From: Alphaproteobacteria bacterium
GTDB lineage: Bacteria > Pseudomonadota > Alphaproteobacteria > SMXP01
Length of the DNA: 40,322 nt
NCBI GenBank assembly: GCA_004356335.1
Contig: SMXP01000021.1
Span: 1 to 40,322, forward strand
Direction of reading: 5' to 3'
This document shows, in pieces, positions 22,762 to 31,049 of this stretch. The translations under genes were made by a program, and so were the position numbers. How positions within the stretch are numbered: position 1 is the stretch's first letter; each line of letters starts with the position of its first letter. The notes under the pieces are model-generated. The model was not told where the DNA came from. It was given only the letters and a program-made list of their open reading frames with translations, and searched no databases.

Positions 22762-23332
22762 CCAATTCCCCGCTTCGTAATGCCAGTCGGGCCGTGCATT
22801 TCTTGACTGTTTTATTTGTCGGTTTGAGTCTAATGAGTTGAAGTCGGCCCGTACGCTCCCTCACTTCTGATGCCATTCGTCGGATCACTGAATCTCACCA
22901 TAAACAGAGACCAAGAGTCGATAAAGACCGTCAACCCTTGGCACAACTCGCCTGTGGCGGGAAATCCCCTGATCCGTCTGGAAACTGACCCTCCGAGCAG
23001 GAGCCATATTATCCCAGCAGCCCACCGGCCGTAAATACATGGATGTTCCGCCGTTAATACCCTCGAAGCCAGCCGAAAACGGCGCTTTCGACCATAAAGA
23101 TGCCCACGCATAATCGACAATAATGGCTTTTACTGTGCCCCAAATAACACAGGTCGAGACCTCTACGACACAGTTTTTTGTGCGCCCGATCGAGCCGGGC
23201 CATCCGCAGAGGCCTCAACGCTCCATTCTCAAGAGTTTCCGCTGTCACAAGTTGCCCGTTCGACAATGAAATTTGCGCCTACCCATCAAGGTTAGATCCG
23301 TCATACGACGGACTCAAAATATTCGTCCCATT
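22762..23332. other. Non-coding stretch, no credible gene
   Basis: About 570 bp between the acyl-AMP ligase start and a palindromic repeat. It presumably contains the ligase promoter. Two short reverse-strand open frames (22830-23120 and 23054-23266) lack ribosome sites and recognisable domains; the second is Cys/His-rich (LCRRGLDLCYLGHSKSHYC) but I cannot support it as a gene. No IS ends were seen. Confidence 0.5.
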
Positions 23333-23461
23333 TAGAGCGCATTGACAAAAAGCATGTCCCGGCGAAGGCCGGGGTGTGCGCGGTTTTTTGGGTTCGAACG
23401 GGCGACAGAACAAAGACTTTTAGAGCGTTTTCGCGATTCTGTTAAGTTCGAAAACGCTCTA
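23333..23461. repeat. Palindromic mosaic repeat pair upstream of the porin
   Basis: Module 23333-23405 is a core-I type beginning GAGCGCATT, interrupted by a nested hairpin CCCGGCGAAGGCCGGGG. Module 23421-23461 has perfect arms GAGCGTTTTCG / CGAAAACGCTC around CGATTCTGTTAAGTT, the reverse complement of the centre seen at 34386-34426. Confidence 0.82.
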
Positions 23462-23542
23462 GCCCTTAGGCTTTGCACCTGATACGGAACCCGTTGCGTG
23501 GGCTTGTTCAACTGTAGGTCATTATTCGAAGGATCATATCAA

Positions 23543-24964
23543 TTGAGGAAAATGAGTCCTGCGGGGATAATGGTGGCGGCTGTGCTGAGCAGCATGGCGC
23601 TGGTGTTGCCGGCTTGGGCGGGCGCCGACACCGATTGCTGCAATGCCATCGAGGAATTGCAGCGCCAGATTTTGCTGCTTCAAGCGCAGATCGATGAGCT
23701 CAAGGCACAACAGGAAGCCCAAGACGGCGATGGAAGTGACATTCAAGTGAAATGGCAGGGGGCGCCTGAAATTTCGAGCGCCGACGGCGATTTCAAATTT
23801 AAGGTCCGTGGTCGTTTATATGCGGATTACGGCACCATGGACGGCCATACGTTCGGCGATCCCAGCCCCGATCCCTATAATCACGGCACCGAGTTGCGCA
23901 CCGCACGCCTGGGCGTAGAAGGTCAGATCTTTGGTCATACGAAGTATAGGTTTGAAGCCGATTTCGCCGGCGGCACCGACGATGTGGAAGTTAAGGACGC
24001 CTATCTGCAATGGGATTTGAGCCCGGCCAGCCTCACCATAGGCCAGTTCAAGACCCCTAATTCATTGGAAGAGCAAACCAGTTCCCGCTTTACCAGCTTT
24101 ATGGAGCGGGCCGCCTTTACCGATTCCTTCGGCCTGGCCCGGCAAGTGGGGATCGGCGTCGGCTTTAAGGGCGACAATTGGACTCTCAAGGCCGGCGGCT
24201 TCGGCGAAAACCTGCATGCCGAGACCGACTTTGAAGAAGGCTGGACCGTTGCCGCCCGCGGCACCTTCGCGCCCATCGCCGTCGGCAACAAAGCAGTCCA
24301 TTTAGGCGCCTCGGTGCGCTGGCGCTGGCGCTCCGAAGATGACCCCTCAACCGATTATGGGGTGCGGCCGCTCATCCATATGGCGTCTGAGAAATTTGTC
24401 GGCCTCAAGGGCCTGCCGGTGGACCAAGACCTCTTCTGGGGCGTCGAGGCGGCCGGCGTCTGGGGTCCGGTCTCAATCCAAGGCGAATATGCCATGCTCA
24501 ATGTGGATTTCGAGCACAGCACGGGGGGGCTCGGGGCCTTCCTGCCGGGACAAAACTTTGACAGGACTGATCCCGACTTTGCCGGCTGGTATATTGGCGG
24601 TTCTGTCTTCCTGACCGGTGAGAGCCGCACTTATAAGGCGGACAAAGGGGCGTTTGATCGCATTGAGGTCAAGAGCCCGGTCAATGACGGCGGCATGGGC
24701 GCGTGGCAACTGGCACTGCGCTATGATTCCCTTGATCTCAATGATGACGGGGTCAATCTGGGCGAACAAGACGCCCTGGTTGTCGGGATCAATTGGTATT
24801 TCAACAATTACACCCGTCTTATGGTCAATTACATCCGTGCGAATGTGACGGCGCCATCCGAACTGACTTTGATGTTGCCCACGGGCGAATCCGCCATCAT
24901 CGGCGGCACCCCCACCGACAACGACATCGAGTCCGTCGGCGTCCGTGCTCAAATCGATTGGTGA
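23543..24964 (+). CDS. OprP/OprO-type outer-membrane porin (probably phosphate-selective)
   Basis: The product is about 473 residues. I choose TTG 23543, preceded by GAAGGA 9 nt upstream; ATG 23552 is an equally possible start. The signal peptide ends at LPAWA. A short coiled coil (AIEELQRQILLLQAQIDELK) follows, as in trimeric OprP-like porins, then a 16-strand-type beta barrel with FKFKVRGRLYADYG, DVEVKDAYLQWDL and TIGQFKTPNS. The C-terminus ends in Trp, usual for outer-membrane barrels. Members pass phosphate or pyrophosphate. The gene precedes the pst operon in the same direction, which supports phosphate uptake. Two cysteines (DCC) follow the signal peptide cleavage region. Confidence 0.88.
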   Translation: MRKMSPAGIMVAAVLSSMALVLPAWAGADTDCCNAIEELQRQILLLQAQIDELKAQQEAQDGDGSDIQVKWQGAPEISSADGDFKFKVRGRLYADYGTMDGHTFGDPSPDPYNHGTELRTARLGVEGQIFGHTKYRFEADFAGGTDDVEVKDAYLQWDLSPASLTIGQFKTPNSLEEQTSSRFTSFMERAAFTDSFGLARQVGIGVGFKGDNWTLKAGGFGENLHAETDFEEGWTVAARGTFAPIAVGNKAVHLGASVRWRWRSEDDPSTDYGVRPLIHMASEKFVGLKGLPVDQDLFWGVEAAGVWGPVSIQGEYAMLNVDFEHSTGGLGAFLPGQNFDRTDPDFAGWYIGGSVFLTGESRTYKADKGAFDRIEVKSPVNDGGMGAWQLALRYDSLDLNDDGVNLGEQDALVVGINWYFNNYTRLMVNYIRANVTAPSELTLMLPTGESAIIGGTPTDNDIESVGVRAQIDW

Positions 24965-25052
24965 TCTCAAACCGCCGCGCATCCATGCGAACACGACAAA
25001 CCAGCAGGCGCCTTATTTTCCCCTTAGGCGCTTGCTTTCTTTTGCAATATCC

Positions 25053-25092
25053 CTGTCACCAAACCATAATATTTGCATTACAAAACTGTCAC
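25053..25092 (+). promoter_or_regulatory. PHO-box-like half sites upstream of pstS
   Basis: Two CTGTCAC heptamers lie at 25053-25059 and 25086-25092, exactly 33 bp apart, which is three 11-bp PhoB repeat units. The 11-bp-phased positions in between (25064 CCATAAT and 25075 GCATTAC) match the heptamer partially. PhoB binds CTGTCAT-type direct repeats with 11-bp phasing. This fits PhoB control of the pst operon; binding is inferred. Confidence 0.55.
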
Positions 25093-25151
25093 AAAGGCGC
25101 GTCATGATGCTCACAGATCAAACCAGGGATTTGTCTCGCCATCCTCCCGCC

Positions 25152-25257
25152 TTAGGGTCTTTCCGGTTTTGATAGAATCAAAACCTGACCCTAAGTTATC
25201 GTTTTGTCGTGTTTCCGGACGGAAAACCGGTATCCACTTTTCCTGGAAACACTCTAG
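25152..25257. repeat. Palindromic mosaic repeat pair in the pstS leader
   Basis: Module 25152-25194 is the GGGTC/GACCC type with an inner GGTTTTGAT/ATCAAAACC stem. Module 25206-25257 has arms GTGTTTCC / GGAAACAC around AAAAGTG-GATAC-CGGTTTT (reverse strand). Both lie between the PHO-like sites and the pstS start, so they would be transcribed as hairpins in the mRNA leader. Confidence 0.82.
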
Positions 25258-25296
25258 AGGAGCCGGACCGTCCCAACAATTAGAGCAGAGGATAAG

Positions 25297-26172
25297 GTGA
25301 TTAGTAAAAGACTATTGTTAGTAGGGATGACGGTGGGCGCGGTCTTTCTGTCAGCCTCTGTCCAGGCGCGTGTTTTGATCCAGAACAAGGGGTCGGACAC
25401 TTTGGTCAATGTGGCGCAGGCGTGGGCCGAAGCCTACCAGACCATCGATCCCGACGTCGCCGTGGCGGTCTCGGGCGGTGGCTCGGGCACGGGAATCGCT
25501 GCATTGATCAACGGAACCGTGGATCTGGCCAATACCAGCCGCGCCATGAAACAAAAGGAAATCGACTTAGCTCGATCTAAAGGGCAGAATCCGGTACAGC
25601 ATATTGTGGGTTACGATGCGCTTGTGGTCTATTTACACAAAGACAATCCCGCCGAATCACTGTCCATCCCTCAATTAGCCGAAATCTATGGGAAATACGG
25701 CGAGACGGAGAATTGGTCACAGCTGAATATCGAGATACCCGGTTGCAAGGGTCAGGAAATGGTCATCGTGAGTCGCCAGAATAATTCGGGATCCTATGTC
25801 TATTTTCGCCAAGCCGTGCTGGGCAAGATGCGCGATTACAAAATGGGTACCCGCGATATGCACGGATCAAAGGACGTTGTGGAATTGGTCGAGAACACCC
25901 CCTGCGCCATTGGCTTTAGCGGCCTAGCTTACGCCACACCCGAGGTCAAATTGGCATGCATTGCGATGGAAGACGGCGCCCCTTGCGTGATGCCATCGGT
26001 TGAGACCGCCCTCGACCGTAGCTATCCGATCGCACGACCGCTTTTTATGTACACCAATGGCGAACCAACCGGTAAAATTCAGGAATATTTGAATTGGATC
26101 CTCAGCGATGAAGGGCAATGTATCATCCGCAAGAAGGGATACGCACCGGTGCAGAATGTGACATGCAATTGA
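25297..26172 (+). CDS. pstS: Phosphate ABC transporter substrate-binding protein PstS
   Basis: This 291-residue periplasmic protein has GTG start 25297, with AGAGGA just upstream. The signal peptide ends at ASVQA. The phosphate-binding landmarks are NKGSDTLVNVAQAW, SGGGSGTGIAALINGTVDLANTSR and VSRQNNSGSYVYFRQ. It captures phosphate and delivers it to PstCA. The mature protein has six cysteines, mostly in the C-terminal half (GCKG, TPCA, ACIA, PCVM, QCII and the penultimate TCN), suggesting three disulfides, more than in typical PstS. It is the first gene of the pst operon, with PHO-like sites upstream. Confidence 0.93.
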   Translation: MISKRLLLVGMTVGAVFLSASVQARVLIQNKGSDTLVNVAQAWAEAYQTIDPDVAVAVSGGGSGTGIAALINGTVDLANTSRAMKQKEIDLARSKGQNPVQHIVGYDALVVYLHKDNPAESLSIPQLAEIYGKYGETENWSQLNIEIPGCKGQEMVIVSRQNNSGSYVYFRQAVLGKMRDYKMGTRDMHGSKDVVELVENTPCAIGFSGLAYATPEVKLACIAMEDGAPCVMPSVETALDRSYPIARPLFMYTNGEPTGKIQEYLNWILSDEGQCIIRKKGYAPVQNVTCN

Positions 26173-26317
26173 AACCACAGACACCTAAGCGGACGCAAAC
26201 TCACTGAGTTAGTTTTGGGCGGGGGGATCAACCGGTAGCGGCTGCCTTGCCGCCTCGCTCCGCTAGGCACTGGGACTGCGGCAGTTTTCGAGGCAGAACG
26301 CAGAACATAGAATAATC

Positions 26318-27403
26318 ATGTCCCTATATGAAGAACGCCTGACCAAAGACCTCGACCGGATGAAAAACGAGATCACGGTTCTTGGGACTTGGGTCGTGCA
26401 AGCTTTGCGCGATGCGGTGCACGCACATCTTGAAGGCAACACGAAGCTCGCCAACGAAACCATCCTTGGCGACAAACGGATCAACCGCAAGAAAAACCAG
26501 ATCAATAAACTGGCCTATGCCTTTATGGCGGTTCATCTGCCGAGCGCCGGCCATCTGCGCAAAGTCGCCTCCATAATGCGGATTGTCAACGAGCTGGAGC
26601 GAATTGGCGATTATGCGGTCATCATCGCCCGGGAGGCCCTGCAACTTCCCCATCCCCCCACCGGGCAACTCAGAGAAAAAATGGAACAGATGGCACGCCA
26701 AGCCGAAACCGCCTTGGAGCAAGCCATGACCGCATTCAACACAAACGACGTAGAACTGGCACAGAAAGCCCGTGCTATCGCCTCACAGTCAAAGGACCGG
26801 GCAGGCAGAGCTTTCGACGATTTGGTCTTAGAAGGTGAGAAGCAAGAGGAACAAATCCGCTATCTCTTCGATATGCTCATCACTCTGGATCGACTGAAAC
26901 GCGTAAGCGATCGCGCCAAAAATATATGTGAGGAAACCAGCTTCACCGTAACCGGTAAAACCAAGAAGCGGAAGGTTTACAAAATCCTCTTTCTCGATCC
27001 GGAAAATAACTGCCAAAGCCAGATCGCCGAAGCTTTGGCACGCAGAAATTATCCAAATAGTGGCGAATATAGCAGCGCCGGTCGCTCCAAAGAGGCAAAC
27101 CCGGCGCTCGGTCTAATAGAATTCATGGAAACTAAGGGCCTCGCTGTTTCACCTATCACACGACAAGTGGTGGGGCCCCATATCGACAATGCTGCTGCTT
27201 ACGACATTATTGTGAGCTTGAATGGTCCGGTAAGCGACTATTTCCCAACTCAGCCGTTCCGCACTGTCTTTTTGGAATGGGATGTCGGACAGGCTCCAAA
27301 CAGCCCGGCCGAAACGGATGAACACTATATCGCCATTTACCGTGAAACCACGGCCCGACTTCGAGACCTGATGGAAATGCTCCGCGGCGAAGAGGCCGAC
27401 TAA
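26318..27403 (+). CDS. PhoU fused to a degenerate low-molecular-weight phosphatase/ArsC-like domain
   Basis: This 361-residue fusion has residues 1-210 as PhoU: helical, with the two metal-binding repeats visible as NELERIGDYA (91-100) and DRLKRVSDRAKNICEE (191-206). PhoU represses the Pho regulon and controls PstSCAB. Residues about 219-355 resemble LMW-PTPase/arsenate reductase: KILFLDPENNCQSQIAEALA aligns with the LFLCTGNSCRSQMAEG P-loop. However, the catalytic Cys is Asp227 and the phosphate-binding Arg is Gln233, so the domain is predicted to be catalytically dead. It may instead bind phosphate or a ligand as a sensor (inference). The stop is immediately followed by the pstC ATG (TAAATG). 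Confidence 0.85.
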   Translation: MSLYEERLTKDLDRMKNEITVLGTWVVQALRDAVHAHLEGNTKLANETILGDKRINRKKNQINKLAYAFMAVHLPSAGHLRKVASIMRIVNELERIGDYAVIIAREALQLPHPPTGQLREKMEQMARQAETALEQAMTAFNTNDVELAQKARAIASQSKDRAGRAFDDLVLEGEKQEEQIRYLFDMLITLDRLKRVSDRAKNICEETSFTVTGKTKKRKVYKILFLDPENNCQSQIAEALARRNYPNSGEYSSAGRSKEANPALGLIEFMETKGLAVSPITRQVVGPHIDNAAAYDIIVSLNGPVSDYFPTQPFRTVFLEWDVGQAPNSPAETDEHYIAIYRETTARLRDLMEMLRGEEAD

Positions 27404-28348
27404 ATGACCGGCACCGTCAGATCACTCGCCGCCGCCACACCGTCGGCTAGGAAACAACTCGACCAACTCGACCGTGCTTGGTACATCGATAAAATCGTTC
27501 AATTCATCGTATTTGCGAGCGGTATTTCGGCAATCATTTTCATTGTCGGGATTTTCATATTCGTCACCAAAGAGGGCTTCGGATTTATCCTCGGGGCGTT
27601 CGATTTTGCCGAGTTCTTCGGCTCACCTCGCTGGAAACCAACGTCCGAATATAATCCGACTTACGGCATTCTCGCTTTGATCGCCGGTACGGCCAGCGTG
27701 ACGGGCCTGGCTATGTTGATTGCCATTCCCTTTTCGATTGGCGCGGCCATTTACGTTGCGGAATTTGCCACCGGTAAGACCAGGGAGGCGCTCAAGGTCC
27801 TTGTGGAACTATTGGCTGCTATCCCTTCAGTCGTCTGGGGCTTTATTGCACTGAGTTTGATGAATCCTTTGATTATTGAACTGTTCGACGTTCCGGTCGG
27901 TCTCAACATACTCAATGCCGGCATCATCCTCGCTCTCATGGCGGCTCCGATTATGACATCCATTGCCGAGGATGCGCTCAAGGCGGTACCGGACCGTTAT
28001 CGCGAGGCCGCCGAAGCCCTGGGCGCAACCCGTTGGCAAGTGATCTCCAAAGTGGTGCTCCCTGCCGCCAAAAACGGCTTGCTGGGCGCGGTACTTTTAG
28101 GAGTGGGCAGAGGGTTTGGCGAAACCATGGCCGTCTTGATGGCAACCGGTCACTCGATCAATTTGCCTGATAGCATTTTTGATTCAGTGCGCGCCCTCAC
28201 AGCAACCATTGCATCAGAGCTCGGCGAGACCGTTGTCGGATCCGATCATTATCAAGCCTTGTTCACCATCGGAATTTTTCTGTTTCTGATTACCTTCGTC
28301 ATAAACCTATGTGCCGACCTTGTTGTGCGGGGCATCGGCAAAGTATAG
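27404..28348 (+). CDS. pstC: Phosphate ABC transporter permease PstC
   Basis: This 314-residue inner-membrane protein has six predicted membrane helices and the BPD-type permease EAA loop in REAAEALGATRWQVISKVVLP. The region FGETMAVLMATGHS near the C-terminal end is characteristic of PstC. A hydrophilic N-terminal tail of about 25 residues precedes the first helix. It begins directly after the phoU-fusion stop and forms the channel with PstA. Confidence 0.92.
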   Translation: MTGTVRSLAAATPSARKQLDQLDRAWYIDKIVQFIVFASGISAIIFIVGIFIFVTKEGFGFILGAFDFAEFFGSPRWKPTSEYNPTYGILALIAGTASVTGLAMLIAIPFSIGAAIYVAEFATGKTREALKVLVELLAAIPSVVWGFIALSLMNPLIIELFDVPVGLNILNAGIILALMAAPIMTSIAEDALKAVPDRYREAAEALGATRWQVISKVVLPAAKNGLLGAVLLGVGRGFGETMAVLMATGHSINLPDSIFDSVRALTATIASELGETVVGSDHYQALFTIGIFLFLITFVINLCADLVVRGIGKV

Positions 28349-28367
28349 TTACGGGAACAATGCAAAG

Positions 28368-29237
28368 ATGTTCGCTGCAAGTGGTTTAAACTCTCGGAAT
28401 AATCGGCGGCAGGCCTTAATACGTATTCTCTTTATGCTTATGACCGGTCTTTTGATTCTCCCGGTCCTGATCATCCTTACCACTTTGCTCTACAAAGGCG
28501 GCCCGGCGATCTCTTTTGAATTTCTGTTCGGCAATCCGACCAACGGTATGACAGAAGGTGGTATCTTTCCGGCTTTGGTGGGCACGATTTGGCTTGTAGC
28601 GGTAGCTTTGTTGTTCTCCGTTCCGCTAGGTGTTGCCGCAGCCATTTATCTTAGCGAGTTCGCAGCGGAAAATTGGTTTACCCGTGCAATCAACCTGGCA
28701 ATCATCAATCTCGCGGGTGTGCCCTCTATCGTGCATGCGCTTTTCGGAGTCGGCGCGTTCGTTTTGTTCATGGATTTCGGCACCAGCATCTTGGCGGCGA
28801 GTTTAACCCTTGCCATCATGACATTACCGGTGGTGATCGTAGCGACCCGTGAGTCACTTCAGGCGGTACCATATGCTTTTCGTGAAGCTTGTTGGAATAT
28901 GGGCGCAACGCGCTGGCAGACAATTCGACGTGTTGTATTACCCAACGCCGTCAGCGGCATATTGACCGGTGTCATTCTTGAAGTGTCGCGCACAGCGGGC
29001 GAAACCGCACCCATCATGTTTACCGGTGCGGCCTTCTTCCTTCCCTTCTTGCCGGAAAGCGTATTCGATCAGACCATGGCCATGTCCCTGCACCTTTTCG
29101 TCATTTCCACTCAAGTGCCCGGCGTTCCTGACGAATTGCCTTTCGGGGTGGCTTTGGTGCTCATCGCTATGGTTCTGATAATGAATTCCTTTTCAATCGC
29201 GCTACGTATTTATTTGCGCGTTAACAAAAAATGGTAG
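28368..29237 (+). CDS. pstA: Phosphate ABC transporter permease PstA
   Basis: The product is 289 residues from ATG 28368; an upstream in-frame reading would overlap pstC and is not needed. Six membrane helices are predicted, with an EAA-type loop in REACWNMGATRWQTIRRVVLP and the PstA-typical SRTAGETAPIMFTGAAFF segment. Its last 7 nt overlap the start of the first ATPase gene, consistent with translational coupling. It partners PstC. Confidence 0.92.
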   Translation: MFAASGLNSRNNRRQALIRILFMLMTGLLILPVLIILTTLLYKGGPAISFEFLFGNPTNGMTEGGIFPALVGTIWLVAVALLFSVPLGVAAAIYLSEFAAENWFTRAINLAIINLAGVPSIVHALFGVGAFVLFMDFGTSILAASLTLAIMTLPVVIVATRESLQAVPYAFREACWNMGATRWQTIRRVVLPNAVSGILTGVILEVSRTAGETAPIMFTGAAFFLPFLPESVFDQTMAMSLHLFVISTQVPGVPDELPFGVALVLIAMVLIMNSFSIALRIYLRVNKKW

Positions 29238-30058
29238 AGGCGTTGACCCAGAATCATCCATACGACACCGTGCCAAAACAAGCTCCTACCAAGCCGTCAT
29301 CGTCGCCCGTGAAGCTCGATATACGAAACCTATCCATAAGCTATAATGGCATTCCGGCATTGGTAGGCGTCAACCTTAAGATTTACGAGAACGAGATATT
29401 CGGAATAATTGGACCTGCGAACAGCGGTAAAACCTCGTTGCTTAAGGCCTTGAATCGCATGGACATGTTTGATTCGGCCATGACTGTGTCGGGGGAGATC
29501 CTGTTCGACGGCTATAACATTCAACGCTGGCGTAATGTTTATGCGCTACGCCGTCGCATTGGGGTGGTTTTCCCCTTGCCGGTCGGCTTGCCGATGACCG
29601 TCTATGATAATGTCGCGTTAGCGCCGCGTCTATCGGGCATTAACAACAAGGCAGAGTTAGACGAAACCGTTGAACGGTGCCTGAAGCGGGCAGCCCTATG
29701 GGACGAGGTCAAGGACCGGCTTCAATCTTTGGGCAGCCTCCTTTCCGGCGGTCAACAGCAGCGTCTAACCATCGCCCGCGCTCTGTCGCAAAACCCCGAC
29801 TTATTGATGCTTGATGAATTTTCTATTGCCGTCGATCCCGTTACAACCATGCGCATAGAGGACGTTCTGAAGGAACTTAAGAGGGAAATGACCATCATCC
29901 TCGTGACAAATCTGACACAACAGGCCCACCGGCTCGCTGAACGTATCGCATTCTTCATGAATGGAACGTGCATCGAAATTGGCGACACTGAGTCTATGTT
30001 CTCCGGAAACGTGACGGATAACCGTACAGCAGATTACATCGCCGGGCGGTTTGGTTAG
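29231..30058 (+). CDS. pstB: PstB1: phosphate ABC ATPase with degenerate Q-loop and H-loop
   Basis: This 275-residue ATPase of the PstB type has Walker A GPANSGKTS (61-69) and Walker B LLMLDE (Asp195, Glu196), and its signature LSGGQQQR (171-178) is perfect. However, the Q-loop Gln, normally VFQRPNP, is Pro115 (VVFPLPVG), and the switch His, normally VTHNM, is Asn227 (VTNLTQQ). Walker A lacks the usual GPSGCGKST sequence. Alone it would be predicted to be impaired in coupling and hydrolysis. It lies 7 nt inside pstA and 18 nt before a second PstB with complementary defects, so the two probably work as a heterodimer (inference). Confidence 0.88.
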   Translation: MVEALTQNHPYDTVPKQAPTKPSSSPVKLDIRNLSISYNGIPALVGVNLKIYENEIFGIIGPANSGKTSLLKALNRMDMFDSAMTVSGEILFDGYNIQRWRNVYALRRRIGVVFPLPVGLPMTVYDNVALAPRLSGINNKAELDETVERCLKRAALWDEVKDRLQSLGSLLSGGQQQRLTIARALSQNPDLLMLDEFSIAVDPVTTMRIEDVLKELKREMTIILVTNLTQQAHRLAERIAFFMNGTCIEIGDTESMFSGNVTDNRTADYIAGRFG

Positions 30059-30076
30059 GAGTTCAAGGAATCGATA

Positions 30077-30910
30077 ATGGATCGGCAGGCCGTGATACGA
30101 GACGCCAAACATTCGGCGGAAGCACAGCAGAGCAGTGCAACGTCGCAATATGCCATCGTTACACAAGACCTCAATGTTTGGTACGGTGATTTTCAAGCCC
30201 TTTACGACGTCACTCTGAATATCAAAAAAGACATCATCACGTCACTCATTGGCCCCTCCGGTTGCGGAAAATCGACTTTCTTGCGCAGCATCAATCGAAT
30301 CAACGAGCGGCTGAGCTACGTTCGTATCGATGGATCAATTACGGTTTACGACCACAATATATATGGCGATCACGTCGAGTTGGCTCAGGTGCGCAAGCAG
30401 ATAGGGATGGTGTTTCAGCGGCCCAATCCGTTGCCTATTTCAATTCGTGACAACGTGCTTTTTGGATTGAGCATTCACAGCGAAAGTCGCAAGAAATTGC
30501 CCCGTAACGAGGTAGACGACATCGTCGAGCAAGCATTACAGCAGGTGCTTTTGTGGCACACCGTTAAGGACCGGCTTGGCCGTAAGGCCACCGAGTTATC
30601 GCTTGAGGAACAGCAGAAGCTCTGCATTGCCCGCCTGCTGCCGATCAAACCAACTATTCTACTGATGGACGAACCTTGTAGCGCACTGGATGCCAAGGGA
30701 ACCGAAGCGGTAGAGGAGCTGCTATGGGGATTACGGGGCCGTTATACGATTGTGATCGTCACTCACAACATGGCCCAGGCGCGGCGTGCCAGCGACGAAT
30801 GCATCTTCATGCTGATGGGAAAAGTCATCGAACATACGCCAACGGCGGAAATGTTTGTCACCCCGGCCCATAAGGAGACAGCCGATTATATCGAAGGGCG
30901 TTACGGTTAG
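30077..30910 (+). CDS. pstB: PstB2: phosphate ABC ATPase with degenerate signature motif
   Basis: This 277-residue PstB has intact Walker A GPSGCGKST (59-67), Q-loop VFQRPNP (Gln114), Walker B LLMDEP (Asp198, Glu199), D-loop SALDAKG and H-loop VTHNM (His230). The ABC signature, normally ELSGGQQQRLCIARAL, reads ELSLEEQQKLCIARLL: the two Gly are replaced by Leu and Glu. It therefore cannot supply a normal LSGGQ to a partner. Its defects mirror those of PstB1. A heterodimer would have one composite site made of PstB2 Walker motifs and PstB1 LSGGQ (complete), and one doubly degenerate site. AAGGA precedes the ATG. It is the last gene of the pst operon. Confidence 0.88.
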   Translation: MDRQAVIRDAKHSAEAQQSSATSQYAIVTQDLNVWYGDFQALYDVTLNIKKDIITSLIGPSGCGKSTFLRSINRINERLSYVRIDGSITVYDHNIYGDHVELAQVRKQIGMVFQRPNPLPISIRDNVLFGLSIHSESRKKLPRNEVDDIVEQALQQVLLWHTVKDRLGRKATELSLEEQQKLCIARLLPIKPTILLMDEPCSALDAKGTEAVEELLWGLRGRYTIVIVTHNMAQARRASDECIFMLMGKVIEHTPTAEMFVTPAHKETADYIEGRYG

Positions 30911-31049
30911 TGTCACACAGGATCATCACGTCCGGTCGGTGTTTTTCGCGCAGGTCAAGGGAATCAATAAATCCCGGAAAAGGCCTGGAAATCCGCCCGG
31001 AGCTGTGGGATGTTCTCCCAAATAGAGCAGATAAAAGTACCATTATAGT

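Noticed and set aside
23054..23266. Cys/His-rich reverse-strand open frame that might be a zinc-binding protein or transposase remnant
   Set aside because: It has no ribosome site, no recognisable family pattern, and no inverted repeats or target duplication nearby.
26200..26300. Possible terminator between pstS and the phoU fusion
   Set aside because: There are GC-rich inverted segments (GCGG...CCGC) but no clean stem followed by a T tract, so I could not support a terminator.
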